49,355 nucleotides of DNA from CAINDR01 sp964495615 (GCA_964495615.1 CAZBVX010000001.1:1-49355); one strand, 5' to 3'. Counted from the first letter of the stretch, positions 39,775 through 48,954 are shown. A program made the numbers and translations. The notes: generated by a model not told the origin, from the letters alone.

Positions 39775-40789
39775 ATTTAGTAGCCAAAATACTTCGTTTG
39801 TAGGAATTAAGGTTATCCAAAGCAATTCCGGTTCCCTTGGCCACACAGAGCAAGGCATCATCGGCAATGTAGGCTGGCACACCGGTGGCTCGAGAAATTA
39901 ATTGATCAATATTTCTCAACAAGGCTGAGCCGCCAGAAATTATGATTCCTTTGTCAATAATATCGGCTGATAATTCGGCTGGGGTTTTTTGCAAAACTTT
40001 TTTGGCAGCAGCGACAATCATTTCTAATTCATTCTGAATTGCTTCAGTGACATCATCACTGGAAACGTTTATTGAACGCGGTAAACCGGAAACAATATCA
40101 CGACCGCGAATTTCCATACTCAGCTTGTCTTCCATGAATAAGGCAGAACCAATACCGATTTTTATTTCTTCAGCTGTTCGTTCGCCAATCGCTAAATTGT
40201 ATTTCTTTCTAATATATTCCAAAATCGCGGCATCGAATTTGTTGCCGCCAACTCTCACGGAAGTGGAAGCAACAATTCCACCCAAAGAAATAACCGCCAT
40301 TTCGGCAGTTCCACCACCAATATCGATAATCATGTGACCAGTGGAAGAACCAATTGGAATATCGGCGCCAATCGCTGCGGCTACTGGTTCTTTGATGATA
40401 TACGCTGCCTTGGCGCCAGCCGCAATTGTGGCTTCAATAACTGCGCGACGTTCCGTGGAAGAAATACCATCCGGAACAGCAACCATCACTTCTGGGCGAA
40501 AAAAGCGAACACCACCCAAGGTTTTGTTAATAAAATAACGAATCATCGCTTCAGTGGTGCGATAATCAGCAATTACCCCATCCTTGAGAGGACAAATAGC
40601 TTTGATGGTGTCTGGAGTGCGACCAATCATGTCCTTGGCTTCATTGCCAACTGCCAAGATTTTTTGGTCCTCAATGGAAACCGCCACCACCGAAGGTTCG
40701 TTAATCACAATCCCCCTTTTTGGCAGATAAACAAGCGTATAAGTTGTTCCGAGATCAATCCCGATTCTCTTGATAAACATACCCTTCAT
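39773..40789 (-). CDS. mreB: MreB-family actin-like protein, second paralogue
   Basis: 338 residues. Actin-fold ATPase that forms membrane-bound filaments directing wall synthesis. Motifs: phosphate-1 GIDLGTTYTLVYLP, connect-1 VIADYRTTEAMIRYFI, phosphate-2 MIIDIGGGTAEMAVISLGG, adenosine motif GIIISGGSALLRNID. It shares GRD/SGLPRSINV with the other MreB but is clearly diverged, for example in the N-terminus and the AKGTGIALDNL end. It sits 9 bases after a lone receiver-domain gene. It might equally be an Mbl-type paralogue. Confidence 0.95.
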   Translation of the reverse strand: MKGMFIKRIGIDLGTTYTLVYLPKRGIVINEPSVVAVSIEDQKILAVGNEAKDMIGRTPDTIKAICPLKDGVIADYRTTEAMIRYFINKTLGGVRFFRPEVMVAVPDGISSTERRAVIEATIAAGAKAAYIIKEPVAAAIGADIPIGSSTGHMIIDIGGGTAEMAVISLGGIVASTSVRVGGNKFDAAILEYIRKKYNLAIGERTAEEIKIGIGSALFMEDKLSMEIRGRDIVSGLPRSINVSSDDVTEAIQNELEMIVAAAKKVLQKTPAELSADIIDKGIIISGGSALLRNIDQLISRATGVPAYIADDALLCVAKGTGIALDNLNSYKRSILATK

Positions 40790-40798
40790 CTTAGCATT

Positions 40799-41242
40799 TT
40801 AATCCATAAAATCAAGCGCGGCGTCGTCATCTCCATCATCTTCACCATTTCGTCCATGATCTTTGTTGTTAATTATCTTTACTACCTTTTCAGCAAATTC
40901 ATAAGTTTCAAACTCATCTTTGATGAAATAATAATCAATTCCCATTTTCAAGCTGCGATTTTTGCTATCTTCATCGGAAAGATCGGTGAAAATAAAAATT
41001 GGCAAGTCAGCTAATTCTTCATCTTCTTTGATTTTTTTGACAATTTCAAAGCCGTCATTTTTTGGCAAAATTAAATCAATAATCAAATATTCTGTGCGAA
41101 AATCTTTTATCTTGCTAATGATCTCATCAATGTCTTCATCACCCATCGAAGTTTCAGTCTCAAAACCTTCGGATGAAAAATGACTCTCTAGTCCATAAAG
41201 TAAGGACGCGTCGTCTTCAACGACAAAAATTCTTTTTTCCAT
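40799..41242 (-). CDS. Single-domain response regulator
   Basis: 147 residues: one CheY-like receiver domain and no output domain. The acidic pair D10-D11, phosphoacceptor D56 in LIIDLILPKNDGFE, T86 in FIFTDLS, and K108 in YYFIKDEF are all present, so it should be phosphorylatable. An acidic tail (NGEDDGDDDAALDFMD) follows. No histidine kinase is encoded in the window. It lies between rmlB and the second mreB with short gaps, suggesting that it signals by protein contact, perhaps with MreB. Confidence 0.93.
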   Translation of the reverse strand: MEKRIFVVEDDASLLYGLESHFSSEGFETETSMGDEDIDEIISKIKDFRTEYLIIDLILPKNDGFEIVKKIKEDEELADLPIFIFTDLSDEDSKNRSLKMGIDYYFIKDEFETYEFAEKVVKIINNKDHGRNGEDDGDDDAALDFMD

Positions 41243-41266
41243 AAATTTATATTTTAAAAATTTTTA

Positions 41267-42232
41267 TTATTTTTTTAGTTTTTGCCACCATCCAGGATTT
41301 TCTTGATACCACTGCACGGTTTTTTCCAGACCCTCTTCAAAACTAATCAAGGGGCGCCAGTTCAATTCGCTTTCAGCTTTGGAATAATCGATTGCATAAC
41401 GCAAATCGTGACCAAGACGATCAGTAACTCTTTCAATCATTTCTTCGCCTTTACCCATTAAGGACAAAATCTTTTGCGTAATTTCTAAATTAGTTTTTTC
41501 GTTGCCGCCGCCGAGACAATAAGTTTCACCAATTTTTCCGGCTTCAATAATTTTTTCCACGCCGCGATTATGATCTTCAACATGAATCCAATCGCGAATA
41601 TTTTTTCCTTCACCATAAACTGGAACTTTTTTTCCTTCAATTAAATTGGTGACAAACAGCGGAATTAATTTTTCCGGAAATTGATAGGGACCATAATTGT
41701 TGGAACAATTAGAAATAGTAATCGGCAAGCCGTGAGTGTGGTAATAAGCTCTCACCAAATGATCAGAAGAAGCTTTGCTGGCGCTATATGGCGAGCGTGG
41801 ATCATAAGGAGTTTTTTCATTGAATTTTGGATCAGCAAAAGAGAGGGCGCCAAAAACTTCATCAGTGGAAACATGATGAAAACGAATTAGGCCATTATTT
41901 TTTGCCGCCTCCAAAAGAACGCGAGTTCCCTCCACGTTGGTGTGAACAAAAGCACCACTGTTTTTGATCGAGCGATCAACATGACTTTCAGCAGCAAAAT
42001 GAACAATCAAATCAATACCCTGCACTGCTTTTTCAACTGCTTCAACATCAGTGATGTCGCCTTTGATAAATTCATAATGGGAATTATTTTGAAGAGAAGC
42101 TAAATTTTCCAAATTGCCAGCATAAGTCAGCGCATCAAAATTAATTACAAAATCATCCGGATGATTAGCCAGCCAATAAAGAATAAAATTTGAACCGATA
42201 AAGCCAGCGCCGCCGGTAACAAGAATTTTCAT
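41267..42232 (-). CDS. rfbB: dTDP-glucose 4,6-dehydratase
   Basis: 321 residues, also called RmlB. It makes dTDP-4-keto-6-deoxyglucose for rhamnose and other deoxysugars. NAD motif GGAGFIGSNF (7-16), NFDALTYAGNLENL, HFAAESHVDRSI, the catalytic STDEV (122-126) and Y149xxxK153 (PYSASKASSDH), and NCSNNYGPYQFPEKLIP all match the family closely. It is 3 bases after the HIT gene. RmlA and RmlD are not in the window. Confidence 0.95.
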   Translation of the reverse strand: MKILVTGGAGFIGSNFILYWLANHPDDFVINFDALTYAGNLENLASLQNNSHYEFIKGDITDVEAVEKAVQGIDLIVHFAAESHVDRSIKNSGAFVHTNVEGTRVLLEAAKNNGLIRFHHVSTDEVFGALSFADPKFNEKTPYDPRSPYSASKASSDHLVRAYYHTHGLPITISNCSNNYGPYQFPEKLIPLFVTNLIEGKKVPVYGEGKNIRDWIHVEDHNRGVEKIIEAGKIGETYCLGGGNEKTNLEITQKILSLMGKGEEMIERVTDRLGHDLRYAIDYSKAESELNWRPLISFEEGLEKTVQWYQENPGWWQKLKK

Positions 42233-42235
42233 AAA

Positions 42236-42631
42236 TTAATTTTTTAGTTTTTTCAGAATTTCCTCTTTTTCTCCTTCTTGATAAACAGATTTTTTTGCCA
42301 CTCCCAGCTCACCTTTTTCTAGACGAGGAACCAGGTGCCAATGAGTGTGCATCATCTCCTGATCAGCAGCAACTCCATTATTAACAATAAGATTATAGGC
42401 TGAGTAACCGAGATTGTTTTTTATTTTGCCACCAATTTCTTTGGCGACTGCAACAATTTTTTGCAAAATATCAACTGGCGTTTCTTCAATGTTTTCGTAG
42501 TGCTGTTTTGGGATAATCAAACAATGCCCAGGATTAACCGGGCTATTATCTAAAAACACGAACAAATCTTCATCTTCAAAAATTGCTTCTACTGGGATTT
42601 CACCGCTGGCGATTTGGCAAAAAATACACAT
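42236..42631 (-). CDS. HIT-family nucleotide hydrolase/transferase
   Basis: 131 residues from the ATG at 42629-42631; an earlier start would overlap the upstream gene. CIFCQIASGEIPVEAIFEDE opens the protein, FLDNSPVNPGHCLIIPKQH follows, and the histidine triad is HTHWHLVPR (H95, H97, H99). HINT-type enzymes hydrolyse adenosine phosphoramidates and similar nucleotides. It is in the operon between the RmlC-like gene and rmlB. Confidence 0.94.
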   Translation of the reverse strand: MCIFCQIASGEIPVEAIFEDEDLFVFLDNSPVNPGHCLIIPKQHYENIEETPVDILQKIVAVAKEIGGKIKNNLGYSAYNLIVNNGVAADQEMMHTHWHLVPRLEKGELGVAKKSVYQEGEKEEILKKLKN

Positions 42632-42636
42632 AATTT

Positions 42637-43089
42637 TTATTTTATTTGGTAAGGAGATTCTGGGTCGTTTTCCCAACGAATTTCGTCTACTTCTTCAGTT
42701 TTGTTTAAACCTTTATATAGCTTATCCGGAAAATTAATACTCATTGCTGCTTCTTCGGAAATGCACTGATAACCATGAACCACGCCTGGCGGTACGATAA
42801 CTACACAAGGATTATCAACACCAACTACAGCTTCGTATTTTTCTCCTTTGGTGCTTGAACCTTCGCGGCGATCCCAAAGATGAAGACGGAAATTGCCTGG
42901 ACCTGGAAAAGCAAAACAATCGCTTTGATAAACATGTTCGTGAGGGCCGCGAGCAATTCCTGAATTGGTCCAGCTCAAATAAGCCATTGCTGGATGATAA
43001 TCAAGAACATCTTGACGAAAAACTTCCGCCAAAGAACCGCGATGATCAGTAAATTTTTCGATTGGTTTGATAATTACTCCGTTGATCAT
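42637..43089 (-). CDS. RmlC-like cupin (dTDP-4-dehydrorhamnose 3,5-epimerase family)
   Basis: 150 residues, shorter than the 180 or so of canonical RmlC. Visible are DHRGSLAEVFRQD, GPHEHVYQSDCFAFPG, HLWDRREGSST and VIVPPGVVHGYQCIS, the cupin metal/sugar-site segments of the family (the H of GPHEH corresponds to the catalytic histidine). It is next to rmlB apart from the HIT gene, supporting a deoxysugar pathway, but the shortness means another nucleotide-sugar isomerase activity is possible. Confidence 0.82.
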   Translation of the reverse strand: MINGVIIKPIEKFTDHRGSLAEVFRQDVLDYHPAMAYLSWTNSGIARGPHEHVYQSDCFAFPGPGNFRLHLWDRREGSSTKGEKYEAVVGVDNPCVVIVPPGVVHGYQCISEEAAMSINFPDKLYKGLNKTEEVDEIRWENDPESPYQIK

Positions 43090-43104
43090 ATTTTTATTTT
43101 TATT

Positions 43105-44097
43105 TTATTTTTTCTTTTTGAAATATGGACGCAAATCAATAATGCCATTTTGGGCACCCAAATGACTAATTTTGGCAGACGAATTTTTTGCCGCCACCTT
43201 CAAAGCTTCATGCAGGCTACCCTTGGACAAAATCAAACCGATTAATACAGAAGAATTAAAAACATCGCCAATTCCGGTGGTGTCTACTTTTTTTTGTTCT
43301 TTTTCAATATCTTGATGATAAAAATCTTGGCCATCAAAAGCATCAGCTCCTTTTTCGCCAGAAGTAATCACCACAATTTTTGGACCAAAACTTTTTAGGG
43401 CTGCTAATAAATTTTCTACCCGCAAGAAAAAGTTGCGATTCTGATGGCGATAAGCCGGAAAAGAAGCGACCAATTCCAAGGCTTCGTCAAAATTCAAAAA
43501 TAATACTTCTGTTCTTTTCAGATAGGGCGCCAAAGCTGCTCCGCCCAAACGGTATTGCAGAACTCCCGGATTCCAAGCTAAGCGCAGGTCTTTATTTTTT
43601 AATAATTGCTTTAAGGTTTTCTCCCAATACTTGCCGAGAGAAGTGAGATAAATCCAATCAGCGGATTTTGTTTTCGCTGCCGCGCTTTCTTTGAGAAAAA
43701 AATCATCATTAACACAGCGATTAGCAAAAATAATTCTCGCCCCTTCTTTTTCCACCAAAACAAAAGAAAAACCAGTTTCCGCTTTTTTTTCAAGAGAAAT
43801 TAAATCAGTTTTTACTTTATTTTTTTTGAAGTTAGCAAGTATTTCCTGTCCTTCATGATCATCGCCAATCGCCGCCGCACAAGAAACTTCAAAACCGGAT
43901 TTGGCAAAATTAACCGCCGCGTTTGCCGCACCGCCGCCAAATAAATGATGGAATTTTTCTACTTTAATTTTTGCACCGCGCTCAAAAGCCAGCAATTCTT
44001 GGCGCAGAAGGTCGCGCTGATTGTTAATAATCAATCCCTCTGAAACATGAAAGCTAATATCCTTGGTTACTCCACCAATTGTGATAATTTTTATCAT
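43105..44097 (-). CDS. PfkB-family carbohydrate/nucleoside kinase
   Basis: 330 residues of ribokinase fold. Substrate motif GGGAANAAVNFAKSGFEVSCAAAIGDD (given in part), and the anion-hole/catalytic motif DTTGIGDVFNSSVLIGLI, in which the catalytic aspartate is kept but the usual GAGD reads GIGD. An N-terminal addition (SEGLIINNQRDLLRQE) resembles that in sugar kinases of envelope pathways. It follows mreD by 24 bases. The substrate (a sugar, heptose-phosphate or nucleoside) cannot be told. Confidence 0.9.
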   Translation of the reverse strand: MIKIITIGGVTKDISFHVSEGLIINNQRDLLRQELLAFERGAKIKVEKFHHLFGGGAANAAVNFAKSGFEVSCAAAIGDDHEGQEILANFKKNKVKTDLISLEKKAETGFSFVLVEKEGARIIFANRCVNDDFFLKESAAAKTKSADWIYLTSLGKYWEKTLKQLLKNKDLRLAWNPGVLQYRLGGAALAPYLKRTEVLFLNFDEALELVASFPAYRHQNRNFFLRVENLLAALKSFGPKIVVITSGEKGADAFDGQDFYHQDIEKEQKKVDTTGIGDVFNSSVLIGLILSKGSLHEALKVAAKNSSAKISHLGAQNGIIDLRPYFKKKK

Positions 44098-44121
44098 AAA
44101 TTTAATATAACATAAAAATTG

Positions 44122-44658
44122 TTATCTTTTCAAAAAAACCGGCTTTAGACGATGGCTAATTTGAGATAAAACAACAAAGGAAAGGCCGCAGATCAAAACC
44201 AGCCAAAGCGCAGAAAAAAATAAATTTTTTATAAAGTCCCAAGAGAAAAGAAAAAATCTTCCTCCTTCGCCGCCCAGAGAAAAAATAAAATTAAACGAAC
44301 TCCAAACGATGTTGTAAAAAAAGGAAGAGATAATGGTCAGTACCAGAAAAGAATAAAGAGAACGATTGGTTAGCCAATTATTAAGAACTATTTGTGCAAA
44401 TAAAACAATTCCTAAAAACGATAATAGATAAGTACCAAAAGGAGAAAAATACCAAGAATCAAAAATAAAACCGAAAAAAAATGCAGCAATCAGCGCTTCT
44501 GAAGAACTAAAAAAAATCAACAGAATCAACAAAAAAGCGAGAGGAAGGTTGATGGCGCGAAAAAAAACCGGTAACGGAGAAATAAAAGAAAATTGCAAAA
44601 ATACCGCCAAAAGCGCTATTGATAAAATTAAAAAAATTTTAAAAATTCGTGATGGCAT
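44122..44658 (-). CDS. mreD: Rod shape-determining protein MreD
   Basis: 178 residues, five or six membrane helices (for example IFKIFLILSIALLAVFLQF and PLAFLLILLIFFSSSEALIAAFFFGFIFD). Sequence is weakly conserved, but length, topology, the FGFIFDSWYFSPFGTYLLSFL segment and position after mreC make MreD the firm call. It is part of the elongasome with MreB, MreC, RodA and PBP2. The gap to mreC is 2 bases. Confidence 0.88.
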   Translation of the reverse strand: MPSRIFKIFLILSIALLAVFLQFSFISPLPVFFRAINLPLAFLLILLIFFSSSEALIAAFFFGFIFDSWYFSPFGTYLLSFLGIVLFAQIVLNNWLTNRSLYSFLVLTIISSFFYNIVWSSFNFIFSLGGEGGRFFLFSWDFIKNLFFSALWLVLICGLSFVVLSQISHRLKPVFLKR

Positions 44659-44660
44659 AA

Positions 44661-45479
44661 TTAAGGCAAGACAACAGCCACGATTGTCAGATTATTCAAA
44701 TCAACTAAAGGTTCAATCACTGCACTCTGCCAAATTTCATTACTCTTATCCATTACCTCAGAAACTCTGCCGATCAGCAGGCCGCGCGGAATTACTTCTC
44801 CCAAACCGGAAGTAATTGCCAAGTCGTTAATGTTTATTTTTTCGGTCTGCGGAATAAAATTCATTCTGACTGTTAAACCAAGATTTCCTTCACTAACGCC
44901 GACTGTTTTGTCTTTGTTTTGCAAAGTGGCCGCTAGTTTGCAAGAGTTTGAAGTGATGAGACAAATCTTGGCACTGCGATCCTTGGCTTCAATCACTTTG
45001 CCAATAATCACTCCCTCCTCATTAATTACTCCCAAGCCGATAGAAACTCCATCCTTGAAACCTTTATCAATAATAATATTCTGTCTGGCTTCACTTTTTT
45101 CGGTCAAAAACTCTTGAGCCAAAACATCAGCATATATTTTTCGATATTCGTGATTGCTAAAAAAATTTATGAAAGCTCGCAATTTGTTATTTTCATCTTG
45201 CAATTCCTTGGTTTTTGCCGAATCAACTGCCAAGGAAACCATTTTTTGCTGACAAGCAGCCAACTCTTCTGGAAAATTTCGTTCATCTGAATTTGGATTT
45301 TGATTTATTTTTGAAGATTTAGAATAGAATACCTTATTCAAAGGACTGGCAGTCGAAAAAATAAAATTTTCTACTGGCTTTAAGAGGCCAGAATAGTGGC
45401 CGATCAAAATCACCGCTAAAACAACCAGCGAAATAATCACCCGCTGATTAATAAAAAAATTTAGGGCGTTTTTTTTCAT
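44661..45479 (-). CDS. mreC: Rod shape-determining protein MreC
   Basis: 272 residues: one N-terminal membrane helix (about 15-30), a coiled coil (about 70-110, KELQDENNKLRAFINFF), and the periplasmic beta domain (IIDKGFKDGVSIGLGVINEEGVIIGKVIEA; TSGLGEVIPRGLLIGRVSEV). MreC links cytoplasmic MreB to the outer wall synthases. Gaps of 14 bases to mreB and 2 to mreD. Confidence 0.95.
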   Translation of the reverse strand: MKKNALNFFINQRVIISLVVLAVILIGHYSGLLKPVENFIFSTASPLNKVFYSKSSKINQNPNSDERNFPEELAACQQKMVSLAVDSAKTKELQDENNKLRAFINFFSNHEYRKIYADVLAQEFLTEKSEARQNIIIDKGFKDGVSIGLGVINEEGVIIGKVIEAKDRSAKICLITSNSCKLAATLQNKDKTVGVSEGNLGLTVRMNFIPQTEKININDLAITSGLGEVIPRGLLIGRVSEVMDKSNEIWQSAVIEPLVDLNNLTIVAVVLP

Positions 45480-45493
45480 AGATTAATTTCAGA

Positions 45494-46534
45494 TTATTCA
45501 CTTACTGAAGGTAAAACCACTTTTTCTAGAAGCTCTTTGTTTTCCAAAAGATAGCCAGTGCCGCGAGCAACACAAGTCAGCGGATCGTCAACGATTTTGA
45601 CGGGAATTTTAGCCGCGATTGAAATCGCTTTATCCAAGCCGCGCAGCAAGGCACCACCACCAGAAAGAAAAATTCCTCTTTCGTAAATATCGGAAACTAA
45701 TTCTGGAGGAGTAGTTTCGAGAATAATTTTTATGTGTTCAATAATTTTGGCCACTGTGCGAGACATCGCTTCCCTGATTTGTTTGTCAGTGACCAAAACT
45801 GCTTTTGGTAAACCGTTAACCAAATCGCGTCCACGAACTTCCATTTCTTTCGGTTCATCAACTGCCATTGCGGAGCCAATTGCCAGTTTTATTTTTTCTG
45901 CGACCTGTTCACCAATTAGGATATTAAATTCTTCTCGAATATATTCAATAATGTTGTTGTCGAATTCATTACCGGCCAGGCGGAGAGATTTCCAAGTGAC
46001 CACGCCACCCAGAGAGATGACTGCAATTTCTGAAGAACCACCGCCAATATCCACAACCATTGTGGCAGTGGCGTCAATCACTGGCAGACGAGCGCCAATC
46101 GCGGCCGCCATTGCTTCTTCAATCAAATAAACTTTACGCGCACCAGCTGATTTGACAGCATCTTCAACCGCTTTTTTTTCTACTTCAGTGAGGTCGGAAG
46201 GAATACTAATCACCACTCGTGGACGCTGGATAATGGCAAAATTTTCTTGATGAACTTTACCAATAAAATATTTTAACATCTTCTCAGTCACTTCAAAATC
46301 GGCAATAACCCCATCAATCAAGGGTCGAATTGCTTCAATGTGCCCTGGTGTTTTGCCAATCATTTTCTTGGCATTTTCACCAACTTCCAAAATTTCATTA
46401 GTGCGCTTGTTGATTGCCACTACTGACGGCTCATTGATTACTATTCCTTTGTCGGCAACAAAAACAAGGGTATTTTTTGTTCCCAAATCAATTCCCAGGT
46501 CGTGACTAAAGCGACTAAAAAAATCTTTGAACAT
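45494..46534 (-). CDS. mreB: MreB, principal rod-shape actin homologue
   Basis: 346 residues. Phosphate-1 LGIDLGTKNTLVFVADKG, connect-1 GVIADFEVTEKMLKYFI, phosphate-2 MVVDIGGGSSEIAVISLGG, adenosine motif GIFLSGGGALLRGLDK, and the terminal ARGTGYLLEN, all typical of MreB. The amphipathic N-terminus (MFKDFFSRFSHD) is suited to membrane binding. It heads the classic mreB-mreC-mreD order, 66 bases after ruvA. Confidence 0.97.
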   Translation of the reverse strand: MFKDFFSRFSHDLGIDLGTKNTLVFVADKGIVINEPSVVAINKRTNEILEVGENAKKMIGKTPGHIEAIRPLIDGVIADFEVTEKMLKYFIGKVHQENFAIIQRPRVVISIPSDLTEVEKKAVEDAVKSAGARKVYLIEEAMAAAIGARLPVIDATATMVVDIGGGSSEIAVISLGGVVTWKSLRLAGNEFDNNIIEYIREEFNILIGEQVAEKIKLAIGSAMAVDEPKEMEVRGRDLVNGLPKAVLVTDKQIREAMSRTVAKIIEHIKIILETTPPELVSDIYERGIFLSGGGALLRGLDKAISIAAKIPVKIVDDPLTCVARGTGYLLENKELLEKVVLPSVSE

Positions 46535-46600
46535 AATCTTTTGTTTTTATAGTTTCATAACAGTTATATCCTAATAAAAATGGGCAGAAAAGTCAAAAAA

Positions 46601-47185
46601 TTAATTTCTCATTTTTTTGAGAGCAAATTTTACTCTTTCTGAACTTTTGGTGATTTCTGTGGGCACCAAATTGAGCGCTTCACGGGCTTCCGGCAAAGAA
46701 TAACCGAGGGTCATCAAAGCATCAATTTCATCACCGGCCGAAGTGTTGAGCGGTGATTCAGTAAAAGAAACGCCATTGGCCAATTTGAGTACTTTGTTTT
46801 TTAGTTCCAGAACTAAACGTTCGGCGGTTTTTTTGCCAATTCCAGAAACCTTGGTCAACAAAGCGGCATCGCCGCGGACAATTGCCTCTTTGATATCTTC
46901 GCTATCCGCCAAAGCCAAAACTGCCAAAGCAGATTTTGGACCGACACCGGAAACCGAAATTAACATTTGAAACAATTCCAAATCGGCAAAATTTTTGAAG
47001 CCATATAAATCACTTTGGTCTTCTCTGGTTTGGTGATGTAAATAAAACTCGACTTCTTCATTAACTTTCAAAGTAGCGAGCAAATTTTCCGGCGAAAAAA
47101 TCTGATAACCAAGAGAATCATGGACCACCACAATCGCGAATAAATTATTTTTGTGAATTAATTTTCCTTTGAGGTAAGCCAGCAT
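46601..47185 (-). CDS. ruvA: Holliday junction branch-migration protein RuvA
   Basis: 194 residues, normal. N-terminal OB domain (MLAYLKGKLIHKN; TREDQSDLYGFKNFADLELFQMLISVSGVGPK), two helix-hairpin-helix motifs (ISVSGVGPKSALAVLA and KVSGIGKKTAERLVLELK), and the C-terminal domain III that contacts RuvB (EIDALMTLGYSLPEAREAL). RuvB and RuvC are not in the window. It begins 2 bases after the U32 gene stop. Confidence 0.96.
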   Translation of the reverse strand: MLAYLKGKLIHKNNLFAIVVVHDSLGYQIFSPENLLATLKVNEEVEFYLHHQTREDQSDLYGFKNFADLELFQMLISVSGVGPKSALAVLALADSEDIKEAIVRGDAALLTKVSGIGKKTAERLVLELKNKVLKLANGVSFTESPLNTSAGDEIDALMTLGYSLPEAREALNLVPTEITKSSERVKFALKKMRN

Positions 47186-47187
47186 AA

Positions 47188-48402
47188 TTATTTTTTCTTA
47201 CGGCACAAAACCGCGCCCACCGGAACGGTTGGGCAATTTTTTGGTAAATTTAATAAAACAACCTGGCTACCGCCGCCGCCATGAGCCTCGGCAACCTCTG
47301 TTCCGTCTTTAGCCAAAAAAAGATGTTTTGGCTTTGTTTTTATTATATCATAAGCAGGCAGAATAAGCTCCAAATCATCACCAACTTTGACGGTGTTGTG
47401 GACTTTAATAGCAATTTCCCCTTTTCCACTCTCAATCACTTGCCCGCAGAATTCCCAATTACTCAAATAATGTGAACAATCATTATTCTGTTCAGCTTTT
47501 TTGTTCAGTAAGAATCCGGTGGTGTAACCGCGATTAACCAATTTGGCTTTTAATTCTTTTTCTAGAAAATTTAGTTCTTTTTGATCTTTGACTTGCAAAG
47601 CGCGGCGATAGATTCCGCAAACCAAAGCTTGATAATAAACGCTTTTGGCTCGGCCTTCAATTTTGAAAGAAACAATGCCGGCATCTTTGAGCTCTTGGAG
47701 GTGCCTAATTAAACAAAGATCTTTGGAATTCAATAAATAAGTGCCGTGTTCTTCGCTAACCAAATCAAATTCTTGTTCGTGATTTCTGGCCTTGATTGAA
47801 TATTCAAAACGGCAAGGTTGAGCGCAATCCCCAAGATTACCGCTGCGATTAAGCATTTCTTTGGACAAAAAACAACGGCCAGAATAGGCCATACACATTG
47901 CGCCATGAATAAAATATTCCAATTCCAGTTTTGGCACAGCTCGATGGATTTCTTTGATTTCACTAAGTGTTACTTCCCTACCCAAAACTATTCGAGAAAC
48001 ACCGTTATCAAACCAAAATTTTGCGGCAGCGGCGTTGGTGCAATTGGCTTGAGTGGATAAATGAATTTCCGCTTCCGGCCAATTTTTTTTGACAAGCTGA
48101 ATAATTCCCGGATCAGAAACAATCAAAGCATCTGGTTGAGCTTTTTTGAGCTGCTTGAGATAAGCCGGCAATTTTTTCAAATGTTCTTGATGAGCAAATA
48201 TATTGATGGTAACATAAACCTTTTTTCCCAAATCATGGGCATACTTGATACCTTCAATTATTTTTGGAAAATCAAAATCATTAATTCTCACTCGCAAAGA
48301 GAAATCTGGAATGCCAAGATAGACCGCATCAGCGCCGTATAAAAAAGCGGTTTTTAATTTTTCTAAGTTTCCTGCCGGAGCAAGAAGTTCTGGTTTTTTC
48401 AT
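47188..48402 (-). CDS. U32-family protein (peptidase U32; tRNA/rRNA hydroxylation type)
   Basis: 404 residues. MKKPELLAPAGNLEKLKTAFLYGADAVYLG opens the family signature (given here in part), and the core motif ELEYFIHGAMCMAYSGRCFLS is followed by NLGDCAQPCRFEY. The HGAMC...SGRC...C..PC cysteines are those of the iron-sulphur-type U32 proteins (TrhP/RlhA), now known to take part in RNA hydroxylation and not proteolysis. A C-terminal beta-barrel (FCGQVIESGKGEIAIKVHNTVKVGDDLEL) is of the TrhP type. First gene of the long mre transcript. Confidence 0.92.
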   Translation of the reverse strand: MKKPELLAPAGNLEKLKTAFLYGADAVYLGIPDFSLRVRINDFDFPKIIEGIKYAHDLGKKVYVTINIFAHQEHLKKLPAYLKQLKKAQPDALIVSDPGIIQLVKKNWPEAEIHLSTQANCTNAAAAKFWFDNGVSRIVLGREVTLSEIKEIHRAVPKLELEYFIHGAMCMAYSGRCFLSKEMLNRSGNLGDCAQPCRFEYSIKARNHEQEFDLVSEEHGTYLLNSKDLCLIRHLQELKDAGIVSFKIEGRAKSVYYQALVCGIYRRALQVKDQKELNFLEKELKAKLVNRGYTTGFLLNKKAEQNNDCSHYLSNWEFCGQVIESGKGEIAIKVHNTVKVGDDLELILPAYDIIKTKPKHLFLAKDGTEVAEAHGGGGSQVVLLNLPKNCPTVPVGAVLCRKKK

Positions 48403-48427
48403 ATAATATTTTTGGCTAATAATCAGT

Positions 48428-48433
48428 ATTATA
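48428..48433 (-). promoter_or_regulatory. Possible -10 element for the U32-ruvA-mre unit
   Basis: Minus strand TATAAT, perfect, about 27 bases upstream of the U32 ATG; the -35 region is T-rich and matches poorly. Confidence 0.5.
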
Positions 48434-48462
48434 GGGAAAAATAAGAAAAAATGGAAGGAGAT

Positions 48463-48490
48463 AAAAAAAGAGGGTTATTTAAAACCCTCT
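48463..48490 (-). terminator. Terminator that contains the stop codon of the membrane protein gene
   Basis: Minus strand AGAGGGTT pairs with AACCCTCT (plus arms 48469-48476 and 48483-48490), six-base loop, then seven Ts. The TAA (48475-48477) lies at the stem-loop junction. Confidence 0.85.
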
Positions 48491-48954
48491 ACTCTTCTGC
48501 TTTTTTGATAAAAAACACTGACTATTTTTTCCAATCTCAGGATTAAACCAAAGATTGTAAAAAACAACCAAATAACCAAAGTTAACAGCAAATAAGTATG
48601 AATCCCAAAAAACAAGTCTAGGACAAAAAATTTGCTGGAAAAAATTGAAGTGATGCCGATTAATTCATCAATTCCAATTGAGGAAACAAAGGAAAATAGC
48701 AGCATCCAAATGACCGCAGATAAAACATTTTCTTTATTATCAACTCTGAAATTCATTCCGGAAATAATTGAAGTGTAGCGGAAAAAATTTGGAATTGCTG
48801 AAATAATAAAAAATGAAAAACCAATTATTTTATGAATTTCTTTTCCACTATAAAAAGAATATAAAATAATCAGGACCGCAAAAACAACCAAAATATTGGT
48901 TATGGCCAAAATTTCTTCAAAAGAAAAATTTAGTTTTCTAATAATTTTTTTCAT
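48475..48954 (-). CDS. Unnamed four-helix membrane protein
   Basis: 159 residues, not recognised. Four membrane helices are evident: about 13-34 (EEILAITNILVVFAVLIILYS), 42-58 (IIGFSFFIISAIPNFF), 78-98 (VLSAVIWMLLFSFVSSIG) and 113-140 (DLFFGIHTYLLLTLVIWLFF). The ends are basic and cytoplasmic in prediction. It is a single-gene unit with its own promoter and a terminator that covers the stop codon. No function is proposed. Confidence 0.72.
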   Translation of the reverse strand: MKKIIRKLNFSFEEILAITNILVVFAVLIILYSFYSGKEIHKIIGFSFFIISAIPNFFRYTSIISGMNFRVDNKENVLSAVIWMLLFSFVSSIGIDELIGITSIFSSKFFVLDLFFGIHTYLLLTLVIWLFFTIFGLILRLEKIVSVFYQKSRRVEGFK

